Source: Berberis thunbergii
Lineage: Eukaryota > Streptophyta > Magnoliopsida > Ranunculales > Berberidaceae
Reading direction: 5' to 3'
Assembly (NCBI GenBank): GCA_003290165.1
Contig: QNQO01000654.1
Location: forward strand, 590,101 to 654,100
Length of the DNA: 64,000 nt
Shown here one piece after another: positions 11,351 to 23,130 of this stretch. The notes under the pieces were generated by a model that had not been told where the DNA came from, did no database searches, and worked only from the letters and a program-made list of their open reading frames with translations. Within the stretch, counting starts at the first letter, position 1. Each line of letters starts with the position of its first letter. Made by a program: the position numbers and the translations under genes.

Positions 11351-11956
11351 AAGAGATCAAATAATGGACAATGAACTCAACCCTCACCCTCACACTCACA
11401 TCCCCAAATGGTTTTTCAAGAAGACAACTTGAACTTACAGGGAGGAGGAGAATTGCAGCAAAGGGAGAGATGAGAAGGATATCGGTGCAACAGAGTGGTG
11501 TTTTTTTAGCTTTGTAGGTTGGAGGGAAAGGAGAATCGCACAATGTCAATATTTGGGCGAGCGCTTTCAGCGTTTTAAAATCCCGCCCAATTTAGGTAGT
11601 GTTTTCTGATTTCAATAGTAACTAAAAGTTGGCTTTTATAGCAAAGGTGTGAAAAATGCTATTATGAAATGCTATAAAAGAGGACTTTTGTTGTAGTGAG
11701 GTCTTCTAAGATAAAGAAGATTAATGTGGTAATTCAATCAATATTAAGCCTTAAAATGTGAGTGATTGAATCAATTTGTTTATATTTGGTGCAGTTAAGA
11801 AAAACTCATTATCTCGAACCTTGCCGACGACGTTTAAAGGCTCACATTTGATCCAAATAGAGAGTATAAAGAAGAAGAAAAAAAGAAAAGAATTCTGTTG
11901 CGAGGATTTGAATATGTTACTTACTATATAGAAATTATTGAATATTTGCATGTCAA

Positions 11957-12419
11957 TTCTTTTTTTCTTTTTTTTTAAATAAAACTTTTATTACTTGATA
12001 AAAATCTGATACACCTTTTGGGAGTACATGACGACTTTATCCGAGGAAAAGAAAATTAGTTGACATTCGACATAGCTAAACAAAACCATGAAAGAAACTG
12101 TCCTAATTCACTAACGACGCATGCTCGGGGGGAACGCCAACCTTACTTTTGTACTTCTCCTCTTATTCTCTCCTTCTGACGTAGCGCCTAGATCAAAATC
12201 TCTGCTCACTGCTTGTGGACTAACCTCAGATTCTGAGTCGACTTCATCACTTGCACTCTCGAGTGTATTGATATTCAATTTCTTCCGTCCAAGCTGCCTA
12301 GTTTCTTTGAACAAGGATAAAGCCATGTCCAATGTGTCTCCTAGTGTTTTATAATCCGGAGAATTTTTCATAGCACTTTTTTCTAAATTGCTCTTGGCCC
12401 TGACCAAAATCAAACTCAT
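11957..12419 (-). mobile_element. LINE fragment: ORF1 end joined to 3' UTR and poly(A)
   Basis: The minus-strand frame 12419-12111 encodes a protein whose stretch NINTLESASDEVDSESE matches NVNTLESATDSDEAESDSD in ORF1 of the LINE at 28.5 kb, followed in both by a basic proline-containing tail. After its stop comes a 3'-UTR-like run ending in an A-rich tail (T-rich at 11958-11980 on the plus strand). ORF2 is entirely missing, so this is either an internal deletion or a template-switched insertion. The junction at 12410 abuts a copy of the 547-bp repeat. Confidence 0.7.
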
Positions 12420-12832
12420 ATGCGATATATTGACTCTCGTAAAATGACTTGTCTTAGGGTTTATCTAGAGACACACCTCTACCCATGTTCCATGATCCAG
12501 ATTCAGGGAGGTCCTCCAAGCGAAAGGATCATGGTGGTTCAATCAATATTACTCTCAAAATGTGAGTGATTCACACTGTTGTGGGAAGCCTTCATCGACA
12601 TTTCGCATGACCAAAATTAATGGTACATTTATAACTAGCTAGGACATGGATGTTAATACAGAGTTATGAATAATGTTGTACTCGGTACTTTGAAGCCAGC
12701 AGATAAGTTTTTCAGAAATTACATTTTATCTGTAGTTGCGATTAGGTGACTATTAATTGTTGATGATATATAACCTTCCCTGTATCACTTTAACTAAGCG
12801 TACATTCCAACTCGGCACATTGTTGAGCAGAA
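12411..12832. repeat. Third copy of the 547-bp repeat family
   Basis: It matches 1205-1560 and 1751-2144 (starting CAAACTCATATGCGATAT and ending CACATTGTTGAGCAGAA), with a short insertion near 12763. A fourth, more diverged copy is split by the CACTA element: 4530-4575 plus 11702-11775. Confidence 0.85.
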
Positions 12833-12841
12833 TATCCAATT

Positions 12842-12960
12842 CCAATGTTTTCTTTCCATTGTTTTTGTTACAAAAGCATAATTATTGCATTTTACCACCG
12901 AGCCTTTTTTAATGGGTTTGCTCCAAGTCATTTTTCATCAAAAATGAAAACCTTTGAAAT
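12842..12960. repeat. Duplicate of positions 92-212
   Basis: It shares CAATGTTTT.TTTCCATTG, TTTTACCACCGAGCC and TTTCATCAAAAATGAAAA with 92-212. Together with the neighbouring repeats it shows that the left 13 kb holds several copies of one ancestral locus. Confidence 0.8.
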
Positions 12961-13091
12961 GGAGAGCGTGTGCGCGCACCTGGGTCCACTAAATATAGGA
13001 ATGATATTATCTCCATTGCTATAGGTTGCAAAAACCTGATTTCCTAGCATTTTTGTTAGGGAATAGGGTGTCCCCTATATAAAAAACATGA

Positions 13092-13566
13092 GTTCAAAAT
13101 AAAATAAATAGTCAAATTCAAAGTAAAAGCTTATAGCTCATCCAAAAAAAAATTAAGGCAAGTATAGAACTCAAGACATGGAGTTAAACCACTACAACCT
13201 TAACCATCAAACCAGACTACCATTAGCAATATAAATATGGAACTAACCAGGAATAAATCAAATCCACATCCATAGCTTATCTATGCAATGTAGTTGTTCA
13301 ATTTACTCCTCCACACCTTTCCACCAAAAATCACCAATTTTTTTTTGGTCAAGGTTATATGACTATTTTGAAAATTTTCATTAACAACATTACTTAATTG
13401 ATTATTATTTACGTAAAATTTTTTGTTGATTCCTCATATCAATTATTTTCTCACCCAATTTTGGATTCTAATTCATTAGGCGTTTTTTGCTTTTCCATTT
13501 TTATTCATTCTATGATCTCAACCAAAAAGCTGAGTATTCAATTAACATAGGCTTCAATCAACTATA
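13092..13566. repeat. Copy of the KCS-upstream repeat
   Basis: It aligns with 48165-48465 and 63525-63880, sharing AATATAAATATGGAACT.ACC, CCACATCCATAGCTTATCTA and CTTCAATCAACTATAATGCA. Since the 48-kb copy sits just upstream of a 3-ketoacyl-CoA synthase pseudogene, this may be a relic of a further KCS locus that has lost its coding part. Confidence 0.75.
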
Positions 13567-13753
13567 ATGCATCTAGAGTGTTCTCCCGGGCTAGTTGTAC
13601 GATTATGATCAAAGCGGTCCTTAACTCTATCCCAACTTTCAACATGTAAACTTTCCTTCTCCCTATCTCTATTTTCACTAAAATTGATAACATTGCCCGT
13701 AATTTTGGTGGAATAATGAGACAACAGACAGTAAAGCAAAACATATGTGCATC

Positions 13754-15150
13754 TGGGATCGCATCTCAAAGCCTCGCAACCTGGGTGGTCTTAACATTTC
13801 TCCCACCAGAAACAAAAATATGGCTCTAATGGCTAAGAGTATATAGCAAGCGCTCTCCTCCCCTACTAATGCGCGAATCTAACAACTCAAAGCTTTTTAC
13901 TTTCATACCAAAAGCATCTCTCAATTCATTAAATTCCCTTCAATTGTCTCCTTCTCTTGGAGAGACAATCTCTAAGCATTTCCCAAAATGAAGCGTCATT
14001 TTGTTTGGCAAGTGTTGTTTGGTGAAACTATTGACCTATGAAAATACTGTGGGGATTGGTACTGGCTGATTGCATTCCTAATTTCCAGGACCAGAGCATG
14101 TCTGCTAGGATCTCGAATCTTTAGATTGCCTCCTCTAATCATCACCATCATTTGGACTCTATTCTCATTAACTCTCTTTTTCCTCCCTTGGTTGCTAAAG
14201 ACATTCAGGACATCCTGATTAGGCCCTTTGAAAGTCTTGATAAGCTCATCTGGCTACCAGACAAAAAAGAAATATTTTCAGTAAAAATGCAACCAAGGCA
14301 TTCATAAATGAACAGTTTGACTGCTCCACCTCTTCTTCTGCGGCTGACATGTTCATAAATGAACAGTTTGACTACTCCATCTCTTTTTCTGCAGCTAACA
14401 TGTCAAATCCCAAGATTCTCAGAGAATTAAAGCGCCTCCATGCGCCCTTTTCCTACTTTGAAATATCAGTTAAAACATCATTCCTACAATGATCATTCTG
14501 CAACGGCTTCACACTCCTATCGAAGATTGTTGTATTTTTTGTAATAACCACACAGAAGATACTACCCATCTCTTCTTCCTTTAACTAGTCATTCACCAAT
14601 TGTGGCAGATCTTTCCTATCTCGATTGATTCACGCAATGATAACTTTATGATGCTAAATACCACTTTTTTTTTCTCAATTTCATGTGGGATACTGCAAAC
14701 ATGCACAAAGATATCAAGGATGGAATGCTTGCCCAATTCACTACCTTTTTCATAATGATTTGGCAGGCTCGGAACAATTGGGTTTTCAGCAACACCAAAT
14801 TTTGCCCTTTTCCTATCTTCTTTTTACCGTATTTGGAAAACTTGAAAACACCAATGGTTTTCCACGAGCATCAACTCCCCGAGTCATCAATGTCTTTTGA
14901 CCAGCCAAGATACTGACAAATTGGATTCCATTCACCATTTACTTGCCACAGTAGTTACCGACTCTAGGTTAAACCACGCGCTTATTACACCCTCTTAGTC
15001 GAACCGACCCTCCTCGTATGGTCATTTTACCAAGTTAGCCACAACCAGGATACAACTTATTCATTTTCAAATCCAAACAACCAGAAATCACCCTTTAAAT
15101 TCTAGATCCCTTCAGCTCAGACACATTCCTCACCACCAGGATCCGGATAC
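13754..15150 (+). pseudogene. LINE ORF2 C-terminal remnant
   Basis: Plus-strand pieces in changing frames encode PRNLGGLNISPTRNKNMALM (post-RT region), DKLIWLPDKKEIFSVKNATK (the zf-RVT lead-in, family pattern DKL.W....G.FSVKSAY) and MIWQARNNWVFSN (the W.RN..VF linker before RNase H). Many stops and frame changes show it is old. A 51-bp tandem duplication lies at about 14302-14403 (repeat of TTCATAAATGAACAGTTTGA). RNase H is not recognisable. Confidence 0.75.
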
Positions 15151-15750
15151 AATTGTTTTTGTTTTTTTTTTTTGGAAAGCGAGCGGGGGTTATTTAGGAT
15201 CCCCAAACCTGAAAAAATAAGTTGAAGTTACATTCGAGAGTAAATTGTTTCTGGTCTATCCTCATGTACAATGTCTTTCAAGTCTTAAGTAAACGAGATC
15301 GGTGTAACTTCGAGAAATTCCAAGCTAGGGTGAAGGCTACACTACAAAAAATGAAGTCTAAAATGGCACTTTCAATGCGGCACTTCGTTTAAAGCGCCAG
15401 TAAAATAGACCCAATAACGGCGCTTAGGATACAAGCGCCGGTAATAAACTAAGGCTAAAGAACTACCAACGTTTATAATGAAGCGCCGGTAAAGAGCGAC
15501 CTAAACCGGCGTTTTTAGTATAAAGCGCCGGTAAAGAGATACCAATACCGGCAGTTATTCTCGGAAGCGCCGGTAAAAATAAAAAATCGAAAATAAAAAA
15601 TGGTTTTTTTTGAAAACGCCGTATTAGATGTAATTAAGCGCCGGTAAATATTGAACAATACTGGCCATTTTCTGAAAGCGCCGGTAATTAAAACCAATAC
15701 CGGCGCTTTCTTTTGGAAGCGCCGGGCAAGATAAAAAAAACCCTCCACCC

Positions 15751-16736
15751 TAGGCGTGGGCATCCCATCCCGCGATCCCGATCTCGTTCCGTCCCGAGCT
15801 AATTTTTCATCTGGTATTGATGAGTATTTTCTAGAATACGTCCCTCAACTTTCTGCCATTTAAACATTTAGAAATACCTGCAATGCAAGTTTGGTAGTAT
15901 TTGTTTTGCAGTTACCTATTACATAATTACTACATGAATATTAAACTCTCTCGAAGTTCAATTTGTATCTGATTTTCTTTATATTATCTTCCTACTAGAT
16001 CATCATATGATGGAACATGTCGTATCTGGGATATTAGGAATACCTATGTCAGTCCTCGCATTTACATTCCAAAGCCTTCAGATGCTATCACTGGTTTCTT
16101 TCAAGTTTACATAGTGTGTTTTGGTTGGTTGGTTGGCTGGGGTTTTTGGAATTTGGTAACTGAAATTTTAACTTGAAATTAACTGCAGGGAAGAACAATG
16201 GTCCCTCAACTACTAGCACTACGCTATAAACTAGCATTGTTCCCTCAACTAGTACTGATCCACCAAGCCACCAAATATTGTGTTGTGCATATAATGCTAG
16301 TGTAACGGTTTTTGTCACTGGTAGCTCAGATACCTATGCAAGGGTAAAACTGAGTGTTATTCTTTACGTTGTGTACATTATGTTTGTTTTAACTTGTTCT
16401 TCTATACTTAGCAAATATATTGTTCAAGATTTAAATGCATTGTTGGGTGCATATGAGTTTCTTCTTCAAGAACAAGCAATTTGCAGGTGTGGAATGCTTT
16501 GAAGTCTAACACAGATGAGTGCAAACAACCAAATTATGAGATTGATTAAAGAAAATGAAATGCATATAATCAGAGCATGCTGATATTGTCCCATCCCGTA
16601 TAGATCCCGTATGAACGGGATGGGATAGGGATGAGTTTATCGATCTCGTCTCATCCCGTCCTGTATCGATCCTGTATGAACGAGATGGGATAGGGATGGG
16701 TTTAACTCGTTCCATCCCGTCCCGTGCCCACCCCTA
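15751..16736. mobile_element. hAT-like element carrying WD40 gene exons
   Basis: The ends are TAGGCGTGGGCATCCCATCC and, reversed, TAGGGGTGGGCACGGGACGG, a terminal inverted repeat of hAT character. The flanking octamers CTCCACCC (15743-15750) and CTTCAACC (16737-16744) agree at six of eight positions, consistent with a decayed 8-bp duplication. Removing it restores a repeat unit of the surrounding CACTA array (compare 17025-17060). No transposase is present. The interior is filled by exons of a BRWD/PHIP-like gene with their introns. Confidence 0.75.
15999..16546 (+). pseudogene. BRWD/PHIP-like WD40 protein exon fragments
   Basis: Three exon-like blocks splice in order on the plus strand. Block 15999-16093 follows an AG and encodes SSYDGTCRIWDIRNTYVSPR and IYIPKPSDAITG. 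Block 16190-16342 follows CTGCAG and encodes KNNGPSTT, a stop, then SHQILCCAYNASVTVFVTGS and SDTYAR. Block 16487-16546 follows TTGCAG and encodes VWNALKSNTDECKQPNYEID. Together they match consecutive WD40 repeats of plant bromodomain-WD (BRWD/PHIP-type) proteins, where GTCRIWD and FVTGSSDT.ARVW are repeat cores. These nuclear scaffold proteins have a WD40 and a bromodomain; only a small part of the WD40 propeller is here. One stop breaks the second block. The fragment fills the hAT-like element. Confidence 0.8.
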
Positions 16737-17250
16737 CTTCAACCTATTCTGTTGATGAAAATAAAATTATGTTTTCTACAACGCCGCTTTAGATGTTACA
16801 AGCGCTGGTATTAGTTACCCTTAACCGGCGTTTGTGTTATGAAGAGTCGGCCGAGATAAAACTCCGCCATCTTATTGCAAACAAAATTGTGTTTTTTTAA
16901 AACGCCGTAGTGGCTGTAAATAAGCACCAGTCAAAAGCTTACACTACCGGCGCTTCAAAACAAAAGCGCCGGTTAAGGGTAACCAATATCGGAGCTTCAA
17001 AACAAAAGCGCCAGTTAAGAACAATAAAAAACCCGCGAACCCATCCCGCTATGAAAATAAAATTTTGGTTTTGAAAACGCCGGTTTAGATGTACAAAGCG
17101 CCGGTAAAGAGATAACAAGACCGGCGTTTATTGTAAAAGCGCCGGGAAAAACCAAAAAAAACCCGCGAATTAATCCTGCTAATAAAAATAAATTTTTATT
17201 TTGGAAACGCCGTATCAGAGGTTCAAAACGCCGGATTAGAGCGATAATAT

Positions 17251-19647
17251 AAAATCTCCCCAACGATAATAAAAAACCCTCGACTTCCCTCCTTCCTCTG
17301 CGCTCCCTCCTTCCTGTTGCGCTAGCGATTCCCTCTCTGCTGCGCTCGCGATTCCCTCCTTCCTCCTTCCTCCTTCCCTCTCCTTAGCGCTTCCAGTCCT
17401 TCGTGACTTCGCTCATTCCGTCTTCCCTCCTTCGCTCTCTGTCTCTCTATTGAAATCTCTCAAACACTGTGGTGGTGGTACTCATTCATTCAAGAACATT
17501 CGAATAGCAACCAAAGAGAAGAAACTCAAGGTACAATCGAATCTCTATTTGATGATTTCCAAATATAGGGTTTTTGATCAAATACCTTGCATTTCTAGCC
17601 TTCCAGATTCTCCATATTGTTGCATGAGAGAGTATTTTCCAAATCCAATCCCCAGCTGGTGTGAGTGAGGAGTATAGAGTTCTGTTAGTATAGGGTTCAA
17701 TTTGTTTTCTTACTTTTTTTTTGCTATCGAGATTATGCATCTTTAGTCCAACATGTTTGTCTTATACGCTTGTGGTTTTTTTGCAAAATATTATTTCTGA
17801 TTCAAGTTGCCTCGCCTTTTTTACTTTTCAACTTACCTTTCATATTAGGGTCCGGTTGTTCTATCAGGGGGAGATGGCTCTGGATTAGAGCGTTATTGGC
17901 AGGATTGTGGCTCATAGGAAAGAAACAATATGATATTGAATGGGATAACTTTTTTTTGCCAAAGTTACCTTTAGCAAAGTAATAAAGTCTTTTGATTGGC
18001 ATTGGGTAAATATATATGGGATAAAGTCAGAGATCAGCAATTCAATGTCCAACTTTGGTCGGGAAAGTTTACTTAGAATGTTGCATTTCCATGTGTTCAT
18101 CTTTGATTAGGAAAGTTTACTTAGAATGTGACTGCTTATGCTATCTTGTTCCTTTGCATTGTGCTCGCCTAAGTCACTTTGGTTTTTGTTCAACATTAGT
18201 CTTTGCTGGAAAAAAAAAAAACTTAGCTTTCATATAATGTATTTATATGTGTCATGTGTTTGCATCTGTTGGTGGAGAGAGAATTAACATAGCTCTGCCT
18301 TGTTTGCTTGATTAGATATTTTCACTTGAGGATGTTTTCCTCATTGTCATGATCAACCCAATGATAATTTAATTGGTACATGTAGTTTGGTGAATGAGAA
18401 GAAGAATTGTAGAATAGAGACCATATATTTTCAACATTTACTTAAACATCAAGTTTGACTCTAGTAGCAACTTCAGAATTAGCTGATTTTTTTTAATTAT
18501 TTTAATTATTAGATTATTGCTATTATCATTTATTTATTTATTTATTTTTACCTGGCTTACATAGTGAGTTGTTCATCCTCGCAAAGATAAATGCCATTTG
18601 AAAAATTTTCTACAGAATTATTCTATAAAACAATAAGGAAAAGAAAAAAAAATAGTATGCCTTTGCCATTAGACATGGACAAAATTTGTGCAAATTGGAG
18701 TGATTTTATCCTTTTGTATTGCATCTGCATAGATAATTGTAGGTTATTTCATATATATATATATATTTTGTTTTTATATTCATACTAACTTCTGTACTTA
18801 TAACCAAGTCACCCTTATTCGTTCTTATGGATGTAAAATTATAAGCAAGTAATCTTTGTTCTTTTATATTGATATTTATCTGTAGTTGTTGTTGTAAGTC
18901 TTGTTTTATTTTAACATCAATATTGAAAAACGGGTGTCTTACAAGTAGTAGTGTTTTTGTGTATGGGATGCTAACAAATAGTATTTGGGCTTATTCAGCT
19001 TTTATATGGCACTTATAGGTTGTCATTGTAGTTTTTGGATTTGAACTTTTTTTCAACTTATTTTACTACTTATCTATATTGTATTAGCTTGTGGAAATCT
19101 CTAGTAAAAATTCGATTTTAAGGTAAACACGACTTATTTCTATGTGTAAACTAAGTTGAGATGGTTTTGGTTTTGGTGTTGCTATTACTTCTCGGGCCAT
19201 GGAAAGCTTGTAATGCCACTCACAGACTGTCAATGAAATTCTCCTTATAGTGCTCCTGACAATTTTGTCATGGATGATGTGACAGCGGAGCTGAACTATG
19301 AGTTCTAGTAATGTAAAGTTTGAAGAATTAATACCAATATGTTCAGTGCTGAACTAACTTGCTAGTCGGAATCTAAACTCAAGAGAGATAAACTTTTAAT
19401 AATTGGTACTAAATCGACAATTTCAATTGAAATCAGTACATTTTGAATGCTGATTTATTAATAAAATTAGAGGAATGGAAAATCTAATTGAATGTCTAGG
19501 TACCCTTGGCAAGTTTCTTGCCTTGCCTATCGCTCAGACCATAAGTCAGCAATGACTTGGGGGGGGGGGGGGGGGGTGAAATACGGTCTTGATAACTTCT
19601 GTACTTACAATAGATGTCCTACAAAGCCTAGTGCTTTATTTTTACAG
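17251..19647. other. Non-coding or unrecognised stretch
   Basis: Positions 17280-17440 are a CT-rich, GCG-containing tract resembling a plant 5' UTR, followed by a short open block (17450-17528) ending at a GT donor after CTCAAG. The rest is AT-rich with no recognised domain. A run of eighteen G lies at 19559-19576. It may be the interior of the second CACTA element. Confidence 0.45.
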
Positions 19648-19778
19648 AGTTGGCAGACTACAAGAAAGTGGCCAGTGATGAAATAAATAAAATGAAGGAA
19701 GATATGGCCATGATGATGCAAGCAGTGAGGAGACTAACTGATCAAAATAATGGATCTGGTGGATCTGAGGCACATTAG
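19648..19778 (+). CDS. Terminal exon-like block, coiled-coil protein, unknown
   Basis: After an AG acceptor (TTTTTACAG) the plus strand is open for about 43 codons: LADYKKVASDEINKMKED, MAMMMQAVRRLTDQNNG, SGGSEAH, then TAG. The heptad-like spacing of hydrophobic residues suggests a short coiled coil at a C-terminus. CACTA ORF1-type proteins often end in such a helix, and the position downstream of a CACTA terminus fits, but the match is too weak to name. No upstream exon was found, so it is treated as a fragment. Confidence 0.35.
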
Positions 19779-20480
19779 CGGTGAGTTAGTTAAAGTGATA
19801 ATAACTAGGATGTGTTTTGTATGCCATCAGTGATAATAGTTGTTTCCTTATTTGATCCTTGTCCACAGGTTTGAAGTGGCTGCCGATGTGCTATACTTGG
19901 ATGTGTATATATCTGAATATGGTATATGTTCTTTGGATTAGTTGTTTCCTTTTTTTTGGAGAAAACTTGTTGTTATAGAAAAATGTAGTATATATTCTTT
20001 GTAACTGTTTTACCTATAAATATATGAAAGGGTTATGTTCATTGCGTTGCTATTTTATTGTTATATTTTTCTTACATGCTGGTTAAGAAGTCATATGCTT
20101 CAATTGTAAGTTGATCAGTAGACATTTAATATTTCATGTTGGCCTTGCCACTACTTCTGCACCTGAAGCACCTACTCCTAGTAATAACAATGCTACTGAG
20201 AGCTCCAATCCAGAAGAAGGTAGTTTTCTTTTCATATCACCTTTATATGTGTATGCTAATTGGTAATTAAAGTATTGTTGTAAATGTCATTTTAACCGAA
20301 GTTGTAATCTTTGTATACAGATGAAGAAGGTAGCATTTCTCTATGAGTGGTTGTGGTGGTACACATTCAATCAGCTAAGTCTGAATCTCTTTTAGGCATT
20401 TTGTGGTTGGTTGAATTAATATGTTAATTTGATTTACTTCCCTAACTTCTTTTCTAATCTCTTGAAAATAATGATTTCAG

Positions 20481-21224
<744 letters not shown>

Positions 21225-21487
21225 GTAAGCTGTAAATTCTATTGTGCATGTCTTTTTTATTCTTCATTTTATTAGACAATGTTGTTATCCATATTTTAAT
21301 TTATGTCGCTACCATAAACACCTTATTATAAAATTTCAGTCAGCAATATTGACTCTGGGTTGGAGTTTGTTCTGGTTATATGATGTCTCCTATTTATGGT
21401 GTCTTGTGCTCCAGTTCTAGGACTACTTGAGGCGATCACATTATGAGTCATGGATGTTTGCTGGATTGTATGAGCAGCAAGTTTTTC

Positions 21488-21728
21488 ATGGTGAGACCAC
21501 TTGTACTATTGTTTTTCTGTTTATTGGTCTCAACAGAAGTGAAGAGTCGGAGTTTAAATACTAGCTCTGCATTGAAAAGGCCAAGTGTTGTGAATATTGG
21601 TGCTCTGCTTTCTTTCAATTCAACTATTGGAGAAGTGGCAATGCCAGCAATAAATGCTGCAGTTTATGATGTTAATTCAGATTCCAGAATTCTTCTAGGC
21701 ACAACATTGAAAGTGGAGAAGTCTCAAG
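21488..21728 (+). pseudogene. Glutamate receptor-like (GLR3-type) first-exon fragment
   Basis: From an ATG at 21488 the frame encodes a signal-peptide-like start (MVRPLVLLFFCLLVSTEV), then RPSVVNIGALLSFNSTIGE, PAINAAVYDVNSDSRIL and GTTLKVEKSQ, ending at a GTAACA donor. This is the N-terminus of the ligand-binding amino-terminal domain of plant GLR channels (VNIGA.F.FNS.IG..A..A...AV.DVN....IL.GT.L). GLRs are Ca2+-permeable, amino-acid-gated channels. Downstream GLR exons are missing until 23997, where another GLR exon appears. The two may be pieces of one broken gene, with the ABC1K and BGLU fragments inserted between them. Confidence 0.75.
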
Positions 21729-21884
21729 GTAACAAGATTGTCCCTTTGTTAGATAGAAACTATTTTGATTCTTGCTTCTATGAATGATTATCTGAAGTTC
21801 TATGGCATTCATCAGCTGATAATTTAGGTTCAATGGGATGAAACTTCTTCCAATCTTGTGCTCCCTGAAAGAGTGTTTCCATAG

Positions 21885-22010
21885 AAAATGAGCTGTTTGA
21901 GATCAGAAACATGAGGTGCCCTTCATTTGTACCCAAGCCAAATAGAGCTCGTGCCCGTCATTCATCATCATCATCATCATCTCCTGAATCTTCTTTATTG
22001 ATAAATGATG
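21885..22010 (+). CDS. Unassigned exon-like block
   Basis: Between an AG (CCATAG) and a GT (GATGGTTCG) the plus strand is open, encoding NELFEIRNMRCPSFVPKPN, RARARH, a run of serines from TCA repeats, and PESSLLINDG. I do not recognise it. It sits between GLR and ABC1K pieces, so it is probably another captured exon. Confidence 0.3.
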
Positions 22011-23027
22011 GTTCGTAATCATTTTCCCGCTTTTCATTTATGAAAAAAGAAAATCCCTTGCAGACTTTAATTGGTGCATTATACATATATTTGATTGGTC
22101 TGGTTTGATTCTACATTTTAGATTTGCTTCATGTGCCAATGGAGTCAGGACCACCACCTCAAAGACAGTTTGGGGTCTTAGAATTAACTTAGATATTGTC
22201 AGCTTCAGGAATCACTAATGCCAAAACCAAAAACCTTATTCTTAGAACAGTTTAAAATTTATTTTTAGCTAGATCCTGAGCCATGTATCTAGAGAAAATA
22301 TCCTGTCAGAAAAATCAAACAAACAGCCAAGTTTAGAAATTTTTAATAGCTTAAAAACAGCAGAGAGGGGGGATTTGAGCTAAGCATTTAGCATCATTTT
22401 CAGATTTCACTAACACTGGACAACAAGCTCTGTTTTGACAGAGTGCTCTGTCCTGATGCCCTCTGTTACTTGATTTTTTTTTCTGCTGTATAGTGTGATG
22501 GTGTGCTGAAATTCAGCAGGGGATTGGGCTAGAGTCAGCTGGGTATGGTGTTTTTATTGCTTACAAGGTCAGCCGGGTATGGTGTTTTTACTGCTTACAA
22601 GTATATGATTGCAACTTGGGATGTTAAGGCAAATCTACATACAAATCTATTGGTATGATGAGTATTGGTTTCTAAGCTCTGTTTTTCACATGTATAGAAA
22701 TTGTGAGCAAGCTTGTCTAAGAGTGTCCATAGGTAATTAGAATACTTTAAATTTCTACCTAGCCTACACTAGCCAGATCAAGTCATGAAACTCTGCCTGC
22801 AGACTGTGGCTTGTGCTGTAATGGTTCGGTGCCAATCTTATCACTTCCATTGCTAAGTTTCATGTAAGTCACATATCGATGCCTGTTATAGCTTACTATT
22901 TTTAGATTTTAGAAGCTGTGATGTGCCATATGATACACATATACATGCACAGGAACAGGTTGCCTTCTGGTCTATTTGCAACATGGTGCTCACTCTCTTT
23001 ATCCTTTTGTATTTGCAACAAAATAAA
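22011..23027. other. Non-coding stretch between exon fragments
   Basis: A short direct repeat (CAGC.GGGTATGGTGTTTTTA at 22536-22557 and 22570-22590) is present. I see no gene or element terminus. Confidence 0.5.
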
Positions 23028-23114
23028 AAAAATTTGATTGATGCTGTTGTCCATGCTGTAAATGAGGACTATGTTGAGATGGAAAATGATTTCACCAGAC
23101 TTGGTTTCCTTGCT
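23028..23114 (+). pseudogene. ABC1-like (UbiB/ADCK) kinase exon fragment
   Basis: The plus strand encodes NLIDAVVHAVNEDYVEMEND then FTRLGFLA. This pattern (AVVHAVNEDY....DF..LGFL) follows the kinase core of plastid and mitochondrial ABC1-like kinases, which act in quinone and lipid metabolism. Only about 29 residues are present. It reads on without a stop into beta-glucosidase sequence, so the two fragments were joined within one open frame (22923-23279). Confidence 0.65.
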
Positions 23115-23130
23115 GATCCCATACATCAAA

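Larger units (their letters stand above)
4576..11698. mobile_element. Pack-type CACTA element carrying host exon fragments
   Basis: The left end is CACTACAAAAAAAATTG and the right end is TTTTGTTGTAGTG, an inverted terminal repeat of the CACTA (En/Spm) type. A perfect 3-bp duplication AGG (4573-4575 and 11699-11701) flanks it, as the superfamily requires. The flanks join into a sequence matching the repeat at 1290-1345 and 12500-12560, giving a related empty site. Subterminal arrays based on a TAGCGTTTTAAAAC unit lie inside the left end (4595-4815). Weaker versions lie inside the right end (11560-11690). No CACTA transposase was recognised, so it is non-autonomous. The 7.1-kb interior holds exon fragments of ABCB, 4CL-like, PLAC8 and ARF genes, all on the minus strand with intron boundaries, and a LINE remnant. 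Confidence 0.9.
15340..17250. mobile_element. Left end of a second CACTA family
   Basis: The terminus CACTACAAAAAATGAAGTC starts at 15340, preceded by CTA as a possible 3-bp duplication. Inside is a long array of a GC-rich subterminal motif, AAGCGCCGGTAA and its complement TTACCGGCGCTT. About eight copies lie between 15395 and 15720 and at least five more between 16920 and 17230, with AAACGCCG variants. The array is interrupted by a hAT-like insertion (15751-16736). No matching right end TTTTTTGTAGTG+CTA is visible downstream, so the element is either truncated or its right end was lost. The host-exon mosaic at 19.6-28.2 kb may be its former cargo, but that link is inference. Confidence 0.75.

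Noticed and set aside
18941..18960. GTAGTAGTG as a right end for the second CACTA element
   Set aside because: It lacks the T-rich inverted repeat before GTAGTG and a CTA duplication after it.
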